Below the pieces are notes generated by a model. The model saw only the letters and a list, made by a program, of their open reading frames with translations, ran no database searches and was not told the origin of the DNA. A stretch of 64,000 nucleotides of DNA from Ailanthus altissimus (Eukaryota > Streptophyta > Magnoliopsida > Sapindales > Simaroubaceae): positions 2,864,188-2,928,187 of the forward strand of contig OX327691.1 of assembly GCA_946807835.1 (NCBI GenBank), in the 5' to 3' direction. The number at the start of each line of letters is the position of its first letter. The first letter of the stretch is position 1. Shown piece by piece: positions 23,520-34,831 of the stretch. The position numbers and the translations under genes were made by a program.

Positions 23520-26332
23520 TGTAATATCTTATCCCTATTAATAGTGTAGATATTTAGATTTCGATATAAAGGGATAGAGAAATCGTAGGGCTACCCGGTT
23601 TCAACGTTATTAGAAATATTTTTTTATGGTACACATGAGAGATACTAGACCCAATTTGGTAATTTTACAGTCAATTAGAGAGTCGGACGGTCATGGAATA
23701 TTTTTGAAAATATTTTTATTGGCTTGGAAAAGGAATTTTCAATTTAACACATGGATTTCCATATAAGTGTTATACATGGAACAAGTCTTTATTAAGAAAC
23801 ATAATTCATATGTTGGGAAATAAACCAATGAGGAATAAGCTCATGGACCGCCAAGTTAAAAGGGTAATTTGGATAGTTTGATTAGTTTAGTCAAATAGTT
23901 AGAAATGGACCAATCATATGCCTTCATTTCTAACTAATGGCATTTTAGAAATTTAGAGTTAGTTGAAGGGAAAATTGGACTTTTGGAAAAGCACTATAAA
24001 ACTAGGAAGTGTTTAGAAATTTGGCAAATTGAAAAGCAAAACATGTTAGAGTAAAAAGAAGAGTATTCAGCCAAGTGAGGAGGAGCATTTCTAGCAGTAA
24101 AATTCAAGGCTTCTTCATAATGTTTCATACATGATCAAGCTAAAATCAAGCTAAGCTCAATTTTCTAAGGTTAAATAGATCATGTACTAGTGAAAAATTT
24201 AAGGAAAAGAGGTAAGAAAACATTCTTTAGTGATGGTGGTATATGAATTTTCAAGATTACTTTACTTAATATCTTTGTTTGAATTATTGACTTTGATTTA
24301 AGTTGAATTCAAGTGTAGAGCTCAAAGGAGACACCAAATTAAAGGAATTAGTAAGGTATAAATTAGGGTTTAGTGTAATTGTAATGTGAAGACTTCAATT
24401 GAATGTTATTAGGGTATTAAAATTAAATTGACATGAATTGAATGCCATTGGAACAACAAAATTGAGAGAAAAAAATGTGTTAGATGAGAAGGGTGATTTT
24501 GGCCACTTCAGGAATTTTAGGGTTTGAGTTGTGTATTGGTTGAATTGTATTACATGAATGCTATTTTATATCAATTGGATGTATATAGATGATGGAAAAT
24601 AAAAATGAAGCAAAGGGGACATAATTGTCCATTCTTGGTAAGATGAAGGGCAATTATGTCCAATCAAATTTATAGAGTATTAAACAATTTTATGGCTTTG
24701 GATAGTGAATTAAAGAAGATTGAATGACTGTAAATGAAAAATAGAAAATGGAGTCCATTAAGGCTTTGTAAGCTAATTAAGGCGCTTACTAGTTTAGGAG
24801 TAATTTTAGTATTAGTAAAGGTTTTAAATATCAATTGAGGCATGTAGGTAAAGGAAACTTAGAGTGGTAAAATAAGGGAAATTTTCGGAGAAGAATTAAG
24901 CTTGAAGCGGTTGGTGAGTGAAAATCTACAATTGTTTATCTTTCGTTTAATATGTTTCAGCTTAATTGAATTTTATGTATTTATGTGATCTTAAATGCAT
25001 AAGTATGATTTACAGTTTTTGAATACTGTTATAATTATAAATTTCTATATTCAGTTTTGAGAAATAGTTTTTAAAGTTATTAAATTAGTTTTCAAAGGCC
25101 ATTAGTACCTTTAAATATATAGTGTGGTGATAGTTTAAGACCCAACCGATATACCTTGTATGCATGGGCAAGTATTGAGGGGTATGTCATTAACTCCGGG
25201 AAGTCGGGTTGTCGAGTCAAGTGAGTTGTTCTATGTGTACGGGGTATTGTCTCGCTATATGTAGGCGACATAGAATTCTGCTGCATAGCCAGTGAGATGT
25301 CCTTAGATGTCACAGTGGGTGTTGCTAATTTAGACACCCTGTGACCTACTCACATGTGCGGTGCTAGTTTAGTCACTATATGAGTATAGAGCTTTAGGGT
25401 TATCAATTGGTGTAGTTTAGTAAGAAAATGGCCGAGCGAGAGTTTTAGTAGTTTTTGAGTTATTGAACTCATATTAGTGTATTTATATATATATATATAT
25501 ATTAGTTACTATGTTTTATAGATTTTGGCAATTGTTTACAGAAATTATTAATAAAAAACGTTTGACGGAATTTTATCAATATATGATGTTTAGAAACTGT
25601 TTTACAGTTTCATAATAGCTTGAGAAGCATGTTTTAGGTAGTATTCAGAATTTAATATTTATACAAAATCTTATTTTTATTGAAAATTTTAAAAGCACTC
25701 ACTAAGCTTCTTTAGCTCACCCGTGTTGTGTTTTATGTTTTCTAAAACCCTTTCCAAGTGCAAGCCTCGGGTTGCTGGTTCTCTTAAAACAGATTAGTAG
25801 GCCAAGTTAAATGATCATTTTGTAAATGTAAATGTACTGAGTAGCACCTTTTGATTGTTTGCATAGTAGTTATAGACTTTACGCATCTTGTAAATATGTT
25901 TTGAACAAACAAGAAATGGTTTCTGTAATATAGTGACAGTTTTCACTTTTCATTAGTATGTTAATTTTGCTGTAAATTAATTTTTGTGATTGGAATGAAA
26001 TTGTTGTATTGAGTTTAGATTTGATCCTGGAAGGGCTGGAGGTCTTATTTGGAAGTTGAGAAAACTATTTGAAATAGAAGTGTGGTTTTTCATTGCAGGT
26101 TTTATTTTTGAATTTTTAGAAAAACAAAAGAAACTTTGTCCGTTTTCTTTTAAAATTTTGTAAAATATTTTCACTGATATTCCAGGACTTAGTTAGTGAT
26201 AACAAGAATTAAAAAGGGTTCCCCTTACAAAACTTTCCAGTTTTGATAATTAGACTGTGAGAAACTTTCATTAGGGTATCAGGTGGGGTCCACTGAGATT
26301 TATAATAGAGGGTTTCGAGGCGGGTTTTGTTA
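23520..26332 (+). repeat. 5' LTR of the chromovirus (2813 bases)
   Basis: TGTAATATCTTATCCC at the start, TTTTGTTA at the end (one change from the family end TGTCA). Full-length homology with the solo LTRs at 27763, 40553 and 56983, but clearly more diverged from them than they are from each other, for example GATAGAGAAATCG instead of AAATAAGACACCG near base 60. It contains a (TA)9 microsatellite at 25484-25501. Confidence 0.9.
25484..25501. repeat. (TA)9 microsatellite in the LTR
   Basis: Pure TA dinucleotide run inside the chromovirus 5' LTR. The other LTR copies have only TTATATGCA at this place, so the run expanded in this copy. Confidence 0.8.
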
Positions 26333-26335
26333 AAG

Positions 26336-26348
26336 TGGTATCAGATCC
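26336..26348 (+). promoter_or_regulatory. primer-binding site, initiator tRNA-Met type
   Basis: TGGTATCAGATCC, three bases after the LTR end. TGGTATCAGAGC is the complement of the 3' end of plant initiator tRNA-Met and is the usual primer site in chromoviruses and copia elements. It confirms the LTR end and the orientation. Confidence 0.9.
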
Positions 26349-26439
26349 TGAATTTTGAAGTTTTTAGTTAAAAAGGTTTAATTTCAAAATGAGATTTTTT
26401 TTGAAAGTACATGCCCTTTCTAATTTTATTAAGGCGGAT

Positions 26440-27589
26440 GTGGCCCCATAAGTTATGACAAGTACGATGTCGGTCTTTGATCAAGATGCTTATATACTGA
26501 TAGATCCTGGAGCTACCCACTTTTTTGTTTCTATAGGGTTTGTAGCAAATGCTATTATAGCACCATAATTATTAGATTGTAGCATGGTAGTAACTTTGAT
26601 GTGATTTTGGGGATAGATTGATTGTCCAAATATTAGGCTATGGTAGATTGCTTATGAAAAGAAGTTAGATTATGTAGGCCGGAGAAATCTAAAGTTATTT
26701 TCTGTGAGGTACAAAAAATACTTCTTACCAGTATAGTGTCCGTAATGAGGGCAAGAAATATACTTTGAAAGTCATGTCAGGGGTATCTAGTCTATGCAGT
26801 AGAAGTAAGAGATGGTGGAATGAAATTGGAGGATATTCCGATGGTTAGAGAATTTTTCGATGTATTTCCAGATGATCTTTTGGGGTTACCGCTAGATAGA
26901 GAAGTGGAGTTTCAAATAGAATTAGCCTTTAGAATGAAACTAATTTTTAAAACACCCTACAGAATGGCTCATTCAAAATTGAAAGAACTGAAGGTTTAGA
27001 TGAAAGTATTGGTGAATAATGGTTTCATCAGACTGATTACATCTCCTTGAGGGGCACTGGTCTTGTTTGTAAAAAAGAAAGACAAAAGTATGAGATTGTG
27101 CATTAATTACAGGGAACTGAATAAAGTAACAGTACATAATTAATATCCACTTCCGAGAATTAATGTATTTTTTATTAGCTGTAGGGGGCTAGAAGATTTT
27201 CCAAGATAGATCTGAGGTTAGGCTATCATCAATTGAAAATTCAGGACGAAGATGTTCCCTAAGCTGCCTTTAGAACTCGATGTGGACATTATGAATTTTC
27301 AGTCATGCCTTTTGAGCTGACTAATGCCCCAGCCGGCTTTATGGATCTTGTAAACTGAATTTTTCAGCCTTATTTGGATTAGTTTGTAGTAGTGTTCATT
27401 GATGATATATTGATCTATTCACGTAATAAGAAGGAACGCGTAGAACATCTAAGGGTTATTTTGTAGACTCTAAAGGAGTATCGGTTATACACCAAACTCA
27501 GTAAATGTCAGTTTTTGCTAAATAAAGTTACATTTTTGGGACATATAGTATCTACAAAAAGGGTATCTATAGATCCCCAGAAGATTGAA
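26440..27589 (+). pseudogene. chromovirus protease and reverse transcriptase, first part
   Basis: Protease appears only about 100 bases after the primer site: FDQDAYILIDPGATHFF with the DPGA variant of D-S/T-G, so gag has been lost. RT follows from about 26820: IPMVREFFDVFPDDLLGLP and a PYRMA block, then [22 protein letters not shown] at about 27065-27130, and the active site VFIDDILIYS at 27391-27420 with both catalytic Asp kept. Stops and frame shifts are frequent. The text stops at VSIDPQKIE, where the SINE and solo LTR are inserted, and resumes at 30556. Confidence 0.85.
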
Positions 27590-27762
27590 TATGGACCCCC
27601 ATCCCTCTACTAGCAGGGTAGGGTCTACCCCTACTCGGTGGGCCCATTCAAAGGAATATCAAAGTCCCCTCTCCTTTCTTTCGCCTTTTTGAGGCTCGAA
27701 CCCAGGACCATATGGGGTTCTAAGACCACTGGGGAGCACCTCTAGTACCACTTGAGCTAGAT
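27590..27762 (-). mobile_element. tRNA-derived SINE
   Basis: Read on the minus strand, this 170-base piece has a pol III A box, TAGCTCAAGTGG (27759-27748), and a B box, GGGTTCGAGCC (27703-27693), 44 bases further on, the internal promoter of tRNA genes and tRNA-derived SINEs. After the tRNA-like head comes an unrelated body with a perfect hairpin GGGTAG-ACC-CTACCC and an end GGGGGTCCAT. The flanks AGATTGAATAT (27582-27592) and AGATTGTAATAT (27759-27770) look like an imperfect target-site duplication. No poly-A tail; plant SINEs often end in short T runs or none. It lies exactly at the left edge of the solo LTR. No second copy was seen in the window. Confidence 0.7.
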
Positions 27763-30550
27763 TGTAATATCCAATCCCTATTAGTAGTATTGACTCCTAG
27801 ATTTCGGTATAGAGCAAATAAGACACTGTAGGGTTACTCGATTTTAACCCTATTAGAAATATTCCCTTTATAGTGTACGTGAGAGATATTAGATCTAATT
27901 TGGTAAGTTCACATTCGATCGGTGCGCCGGACGACCCTAGAATATTTTTGGAATTTTTCTCTATTAACTTAGAAAAGGAAATCCTAATTTACTACATGAA
28001 TTTTCATTTAGGGGTTATGAATGGAACAAGCCTTTGTTGAGAAATACAATCCATATATTAAGGAATTGACCAATTAGAAACAATCTCATGGATTGCCAAG
28101 TTGGAAACTTTAGTTAGTTCTTTTTACTATTCTAACTAGATAGTTATAAAGAAATCAATTAAATCTTTTCATTTGAACTAATGGCAAATTAGAAGTTTTA
28201 AGTAAGTTGAAGGGCAAAATGGTCAATTGAGGGAGCACTATATATATGTTAGAAGTGTGTAGAAATTTGAAGAGAGATCAAAACCAACACTTAGACAAAA
28301 AAGAGAGAAATTCGAGCTTCAAAGGGGGGTGCTGCTACAGTGACTATTCAAGTTTTTTTCATGATTTTTCATGCTTAATTAAGCCAAAATAAGGATACAT
28401 ACCAATCCCTAAGCTCAATTGAAGCCTCAATTAGTAGAAATTCAAGAAAAAGAGGTAAGAAAAGCATTGTTTTATGAGTTTGATAAGTGAGCTTTCAAGA
28501 ATGCTTAAATTGATGTTCTTATGTGTATTCTTGGCTTAGATTGAGTTGAATTCTAGTTTGGAGCTTGAAGGAGTCATCAATTTGAAGAAATTAGCAAGGT
28601 AAGAATTATGGTTTTTGGTGATTTTGTTGTAGAGATTTCAATTGGTTGTAATTAGGGCTTTAGAATGAAATTGGCATGATTTTGTTGTAATTGGAACAAG
28701 AAATTGAGAAAAGGAATGTGTTGGAGCCTAGGGTGGAATTCTGCCACTTTAGGGAAGTTAGGGATTGAGTGGTGTTTTGAATGAATTGTTGTGTGTAAAT
28801 GGTGCATATTGTAAATTGAATGCATATGTTGATGGAAAAATAAAAAATGAAGATAATGGGACACAATTGTCCATTTTCGAAAGGTGAAGACCGATTATGT
28901 CCAACCAAGATTATAAGGCGTTCAATAATATTCAGAGCACCGGATGGTGAGATAGGTTAGATTAAATGGCTCCGTAAATAAAAATCGGGAAGTAGTTTAC
29001 ATCCGGGCATTGTATACCGATTAGGGCATTTAGTAGTTAAATGAGATTCTAGCATTCGATTTAATTATAAATATCATTTATAGCGCATAGGAGAAGAAAA
29101 CCGAGAGCGATAACGGGAGTAGAAATGGGGAGCAAAATTGAGCGTGGAGCGGTTGTGAGTGGAAATCTGCCATTTCTTTTAATTTTTGTTTATTATATTT
29201 TTGCATAATGAATATGCATGTTTTATGAGCTTTCGATGCATAACCATGATTTATGATCTTGATATATGTTCATAGACATGCCTTTACATGTTCGAATTAA
29301 GAAACAGTTTTAAAATTTCTGCATTCGTTTTTAAGGCCATTGGTACCTTCAGATTATAGTGGTGATGATTGTATTAGACCCGGCCGATATATCCCGTGCA
29401 CATGGACAGGTCTTGGGGGTGTGTCACTAACTCCAGGAAGTTAGGATGTCGAGTCATGTGAGTCGCTCTATGTGTACGGGGTATTGTCTCGCTATATGCA
29501 TGCGATGTAGGATTCCGCTGCATAGCCAGTGAGATGTTTTGAGATGTCACTGTGGGTGCTGCTAGTTGAGATACCTCGTGACCTACTCACGTGTACGGTG
29601 CTACTTGAGTCGCTGCGTGGGTATAGAGCTTTAGGGTTACCACTGGTACAGTTTAGAAAGAAAATGGCCAAGCGAGGATTTTACTAGTTTTCGATTTATC
29701 GATAACATTTATGCGTTTATATGCACACAACAGTTATTATATTATATAGATTCGGAATATAGTTTTCTAAAGATGTAGATAAAACCCGCTCGGCAAGATT
29801 TCAATAGCATATGATGTTAGAAACCGTTTTACAGTTTTACATCAGTTTTAGAAGTATGATTTCTGCATGAACTTTTGAATTTGCTACCTATACATGATTG
29901 TTATTTTATTAAAATCTTATTTGCACTCACTGAGCTCCTTTAGCTCACCCGTTTTGTGTTTTATGTTTTATGTTTTCTGAACCCCCTTTCCAAGTGCAGG
30001 TCTCGGTATGCAAGCTACTGATTCTCCTATTGCCGAGTAGTGGGCCGAATCCGAAGATCATTTTTTGTACATGTAAATGTGCTAAATAGCACTCTTTACT
30101 TTATGCATAATAGTTTTAGGCATGTATATTTGTATATATGTTTTGAACCAAGAAGAAGAGATTTAAAGTTTATGATGATCATTTTTACTTTTTATGATTA
30201 TGCCTATTTTATGATTCAAATGAATAATTGAGTTGTGTTGGACTTGATTTGGAAAGGAACGGAGGTCCGAATTGATAGTATTGAGATGTATTGAAAATAG
30301 AAGTGGAATTTCTTTGCAGGTTTGATATGGATTTTTTGAAAAACAGGGGAAACTCTGTCCGTTTTAAAAAAAAAATTAAGATTGCCATTTTCATGTATAT
30401 TACAAGATCTTCTCAGTTGTAGCAAGAATTAAAAAGGGGTTTGCCTCGCGGAATTTCTCAATTTACGCATTAGGTTGGAGGAACTTTCGTCGGGGTGCCC
30501 GATAGGGCTGCTGAGATCTATAGTAGAGGGTCTCGGGTCGAGTCCTGTCA
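27763..30550 (+). repeat. solo chromovirus LTR 1 (2788 bases)
   Basis: TGTAATATCCAATCCC to GAGTCCTGTCA, no internal region. It is inserted in the RT gene of the related chromovirus. TTGAA follows at 30551-30555 and TTGAA occurs at 27585-27589 before the SINE, so the duplication is intact and the SINE came in later at the boundary. The same length as the solo LTR at 56983-59770. It arose most simply by recombination between the two LTRs of a full element. Confidence 0.9.
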
Positions 30551-30555
30551 TTGAA

Positions 30556-30975
30556 TCCATAGTGAACTGGAGATAACCTATGAATGTGGCGAAGGTCTAT
30601 AGTTTCTTGGGTTTGGCTGGGTACGATAGGAATTTTGTAGAGGGATTTTCAAAGATAGTCGTTCCTCTGACTGAGCTAACCCGAACAGAAAAGAAGTTTG
30701 TATAGTCTGAGGCATGCTAAAAGAGTTTTGATAAGTTGAAGAGAAGGTTAACCTCAGCCACAATGCTTACACTTCTATTAAAGAAGGACGAATTTACAAT
30801 ATATTGTGATTCTTCCAGGCAGAGTCTAGGTTGTGTGCTAATGCCAAAAGAGAAAGTAATAGCCTATGCTTCCAAACAATCGAAGAAGCATGAGCAGAAT
30901 TATCCCACATATTACCTAGAACTGGTAACGGTATTTTTTGCCCTAAGCATTTAGAGGCATCTCTTGTATAGAGTT
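30556..30975 (+). pseudogene. chromovirus RT end and RNase H start
   Basis: Continues the RT frame broken at 27589: SIVNW then PMNVAKVYSFLGLAGYDRNFVEGFSKI. RNase H starts at about 30790 with [17 protein letters not shown] (first catalytic Asp present, usually DAS) and [19 protein letters not shown]. It stops at HLLYRV, where the next solo LTR sits. Confidence 0.85.
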
Positions 30976-32436
30976 TGATGAACACATGAAAATGCATATT
31001 TATTAAGAGATTCAGTCACTATTTAGTATCACTAATTTTATTATTTTCTTGTATTTTTAGCTTGAAATAAAGTGTTCTCCTTAAATTGTGATTAATGAAT
31101 GTTATTTGCACAGGTTTAGGTCAAATAGATATAACTCTCAATGTAGAAATCAAAATGAAGAAATTCTTAAACCTGGAGCAACATAACTTAATCTTACACA
31201 AACTTGAAGAATAGTTAAAAATTCAAATCCAACATGTTATGGGCCAAAAATTGAGATACAATAGAATCGAGCTACAACTTACACTTAACTTGACCCAACT
31301 CAAGTATTTGGACTATAGCTCACATAATACGTACTCAATTGGTATAATTTTTAAAGCTATAAAATACTGACTTAATTATCAACAACTCTTATGTTGATGG
31401 TAAAGTCCAAATCAGTCGTTATCATGGACCAAATTGTCTTGCAAATGGGTAAAAGGGTTGTTGGCCTAAATCTGACATATCTTTGGCATTTTGCCCATAT
31501 CTCATTGGATACTCATCCAATTTGCATGACCCTAGTGCCTATGGAAACAAGAGTCAAAATGCTACATCAGTCATTTACATTATCAAAAAGGTGCAGCAAG
31601 TGGGTGAATGAGTTGTTGGCCTAAAATTATTGAAGATTGATGTCACACGCGACATATTTCCATTCATTGCCTATAAAAGGACACTGTTATGATGTTTTCA
31701 ACATTAGATAATTCTCTCTTATTTTCTTCTCATTAACATGTATTGTAATATAGGCTAGAGTTCTTGGTAAGGCTAAGAGATGAACTTTTGTGTTTAAAAA
31801 ATCTACTTCTATACTTTGATTCGTTGTCAAAAGCTACAAATGTTTGTAAGTTTAATTATACTTAAACTCTTATCTATTTTATTTTCTATAATCCAGAGGT
31901 TATAATTCTTTTGTCTCATATATTTTCAGTCATGCTTTCTTTTATATGTTAATCTTGGATAACATGTAAAGGCAATAAATGTTTGATATTCAAGTTGATC
32001 TTTTACTACAATATTGTCAAAATGATATGTTGTCAATTTTAGATAACTTGTATAAATAAACATGATTTGTGTTAATATTTGCAAAAGAGTTTAGTCATAT
32101 CAAATGCATGTGTTATTAAATGTGCTATATTTTACATATCTTTCGATTGATTGTTTAGATGTAAAACTGTAGATTGAGTTATAAACATTGAATAAAAGTG
32201 TAGAGTAGATTTATAAAGTATAATTGTGATTCTCGAAACCTTGTTTAAATCATCATAAGACATTTTTCTCAATTCATAAACAATTCTATCTCATCCACTT
32301 AAACCAATTAATTAATTTTCTCATTTACTACTGCTTTAATATTTTATTTCACCAACCTATTTTGTCAAAAGCTTCCTCGTGGGATCGACACCTCAATCTA
32401 TATTGCGATAACTACATTATATTTTGAGTGTAAACA
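30976..32436 (+). repeat. solo LTR of an unrelated family (1461 bases)
   Basis: TGATGAACACATG to GAGTGTAAACA. Flanked by GAGTT (30971-30975) and AAGTT (32437-32441), a one-mismatch 5-bp duplication. Removing it with one duplication restores the RNase H reading frame exactly: HLLYRV continues PYKSFTDHKSL. It carries a strong TATA box at 31672-31679. The block TGGGATCGACACC before its end is typical of plant gypsy LTR 3' ends. The gene for its internal proteins is absent, so the lineage is unknown. Confidence 0.8.
31672..31679 (+). promoter_or_regulatory. TATA box in solo LTR
   Basis: TATAAAAG in GCCTATAAAAGGACAC, in the middle of the 1461-base LTR, followed by text without ATG for about 60 bases. 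A fitting LTR promoter. Confidence 0.6.
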
Positions 32437-32441
32437 AAGTT

Positions 32442-34180
32442 CCCTATAAAAGTTTTACAGACCACAAAAGCCTGTAGTACTTGTTCACCCAGAAAGAGCT
32501 AAAGATGAGGCAGAGAATATGGCTAGAGCTTATCAAGGATTATGAGTGCACACTTCAGTACCATCCTAGAAAACCTAATGTGGTAGCAAATGCTCTTAGC
32601 AGGAAGCCTATCAACTCAGTAGCTCACCTAAAGGCCGCATATCTATCAATGCCAATAGAATTGAGGTCTTTGGGTGTGAGATTGGAGTTGTCAGATTCGA
32701 GAGTACTATTAGCCACATTTCAGTTCCGCTCGATACTAATTGATCAAATCAGAGAATTATAGACTTAAGATTCGTAGATAGTTAAATTGAAAGGTGAAAT
32801 TGAGTCTGGGCAACGAAAGGACTTTCTAGTGACTGGGGATGGTACAGTAACCTTTGGTCAGAGATTATGTGTACTGGATGTAAATGAGTTAAGAAAAGAG
32901 ATTATGGAAGAAGTTCATTCTTCTGCATATGCTATACATCTGGAGAACACAAAAATGTATCATACCCTAAAAGAGCACTACTGATGGAAGGACATTAAGA
33001 AAGATTAGCTGAATTTGTCTCCAGATGCTTGACTTGTCAGCAAGTAAAGGCTGAACACCAGAAACCTGCGGGGCTTTTACAACCCCTTTCGATCCCTGAG
33101 TGGAAATGGGAGAGGATAACAATGGATTTCGTGCTAGGACTTCCTCGTAGCCAAAGAGGCAATGATTCGATATGGGTAATTATTGATAGACTGACAAAAT
33201 CTGCTCATTTTCTACCCAACAGAAGTAATTATTCCTTGAAAAAATTGGCCCAATTGTACATATATGAGGTGGTACGACTTTATGGCACTCCAGTATCTAT
33301 AGTGTCAGATAGAGATCTGCGGTTCAGTTTCTGATTTTGGCCTAGCTTATAGAAAGCTCTAGGCACTAAATTAAATTTTATTACGGGTTTTCATCCACAA
33401 ACAGATGGCCAGTCTAAGCGAACGATTCAGATACTCAAGAAAATGCTTAAGGCATGTATTATAGAGTTTAAGGGGAGTTGGGATACTCACCTGTCATTTA
33501 TGGAGTTCACTTATAATAATAGCTACCATGCTAGCATCGGGATGGCACCATATGAAACATTATTATGGAAGAAAGTGCAGAACTACAGTTTGTTGGGATG
33601 AAGTCGGTGAAAGGAAGCTTAATTGTCAAGAAATTGTCTAGATTACTTCAGAAAAGATTCAAATTATCAGATAGAGATTAAAAATAACTAGCCATAGACA
33701 GAAGACTTATACAGATAATTGGAGAAGGAACTTGGAGTTCCAGGTTTATGATAAAGTCTTCTTGAAGATATCATCATAGAAAGGAGTATTAAGATTCAAA
33801 AAGCGAGAGAAGTTGAGTCCCTGATACATTGGGCTATATGAAATAGTCTAAAAAATTGGGGAGGTGGCATATCGTCTATGGTTACCGGTAGAGCTAGCTA
33901 GAATCCATGACGTGTTTAACATTTCCATGCTTCGCATGTACATAACAGACCCTTCATACATCCTAAGGGAATAGTCAGTAGAATTGAATGAGAATTTGAT
34001 CTATGAAGAGAAGCCTGTGCAAATTCTAGACCAAAAAGAGAAAGTGCTTCGTAATAAAAGCATTTCCTTGGTGAATGTGTTATAGTTGAACCATGAAGTA
34101 GAAGAAGCCACGTGAAAATATGAAGATCAGATGCGAGTATAACATCCCTACCTCTTTGGGATAGGTATGGTTTAAATTTC
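32442..34180 (+). pseudogene. chromovirus RNase H, integrase and chromodomain, decayed
   Basis: RNase H end: [27 protein letters not shown] and [15 protein letters not shown] (32481-32620). Integrase: EVHSSAYAIH and CLTCQQVK form the HHCC finger; the core gives TMDFVLGLPRS (first Asp), SIVSDRDLRF (second Asp) at about 33290-33325, and GQSKRTIQ, where the catalytic Glu is Lys (codon 33416-33418). The chromodomain near 34010-34160 reads PVQILDQKEKVLRNK and later NHEVEEAT with Trp codons turned to stops. Chromodomains of this clade guide integration by binding histone marks. Frames are broken in several places. Confidence 0.85.
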
Positions 34181-34211
34181 GAAGACAAAATTGTTTTAGA
34201 AATGGTGAAAC

Positions 34212-34826
34212 TATAATATCTGATCCTTATTAATAGTATAGATACCTAGATTTTGATATAAAGCGATAGAGAAACCGTTGGGTTATCCAGTTTCAACCCT
34301 ATTAGAAAAATAAATTATGGTGCACATGAGTACTAGACCTAATTTAGTAATTTCACAGTCAATTGGGGAGTCGATTGGTCATGAACTATTTTTGAAATTT
34401 TTTTTATTAGCTTGGAAAAGAAAATTTCAATTTAACACATGAATTTTCATATAAGTGTTATATATGGAACAAACCTTTATTAAGAAACACAATTCATGTG
34501 TTCGGAAATAAACCAATGAGGAATAAGCTTATGGGTTACCAAGTTAAAACGGTAATTTGGTTAGTTTGACTAGAAGTGTGGTTTTCATTGCAGGTTTTGT
34601 TTTTAAATTTTCAAAAAAACAGAGGAAACTCTGTTCATTTTTTTTTTAAATTTGGTAAAATATCTTCACTGATATTCTAGAATTTAGTTAGTGATAGTAA
34701 GAATTAATAAGGTTTTGCCCTCAAAATTTCCTAATTTTGATAATTAGACTTTAAGGAACTTCTGTTGGGTTGCCCAGCAACGCCCATCGAGATCTATAGT
34801 AGAGGGTTTCAAGGTGGGTCTTGTCA
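34212..34826 (+). repeat. 3' LTR of the chromovirus, internally deleted (615 bases)
   Basis: Starts TATAATATCTGATCC (TG changed to TA) and ends TCTTGTCA. The first 360 bases and the last 255 bases match the 5' LTR (both carry the GATAGAGAAA text that marks this subfamily), but 2.2 kb between is missing; the joint is near 34570. Upstream, TTTCGAAGACAAAATTGTTTTAGAAATGG is the damaged polypurine region (FEDEIV..-type text is standard before the 3' LTR in this clade). Confidence 0.85.
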
Positions 34827-34831
34827 TTCCT

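Larger units (their letters stand above)
23520..34826 (+). mobile_element. Ty3/gypsy chromovirus (Tekay/Del-like), nested, gag-less
   Basis: LTR (23520-26332), tRNA-Met primer-binding site, protease, RT, RNase H, integrase, chromodomain, polypurine-like text and a shortened 3' LTR (34212-34826). The order PR-RT-RH-INT-CHD defines a chromovirus; 2.8 kb LTRs and the C-terminal chromodomain suit the Tekay/Del clade. Flanks TTCTT (23515-23519) and TTCCT (34827-34831) are a one-mismatch 5-bp duplication. It sits inside accessory gene copy D. It is itself interrupted by a SINE plus solo LTR (27590-30550, with target copy to 30555) and another solo LTR (30976-32436). Without these it is about 6.9 kb. 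Gag is missing, so it must have been non-autonomous or was deleted after insertion. Confidence 0.9.

Noticed and set aside
23361..23549. Open frame of 62 residues taken as a gene of its own
   Set aside because: Its last residues run into the chromovirus LTR; the host frame continues at 34832 instead.
27693..27759. True tRNA gene on the minus strand
   Set aside because: A and B boxes are present but there is no anticodon stem or acceptor pairing, and an unrelated body follows, so a SINE is the better reading.
28652..28908. Minus-strand open frames with similar proteins here, at 42177-42434 (+) and 57875-58132 (-)
   Set aside because: They lie at the same place in three copies of the chromovirus LTR, antisense to it. 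Similarity follows from the repeat itself; frames overlap in two phases and are lost in the other copies.
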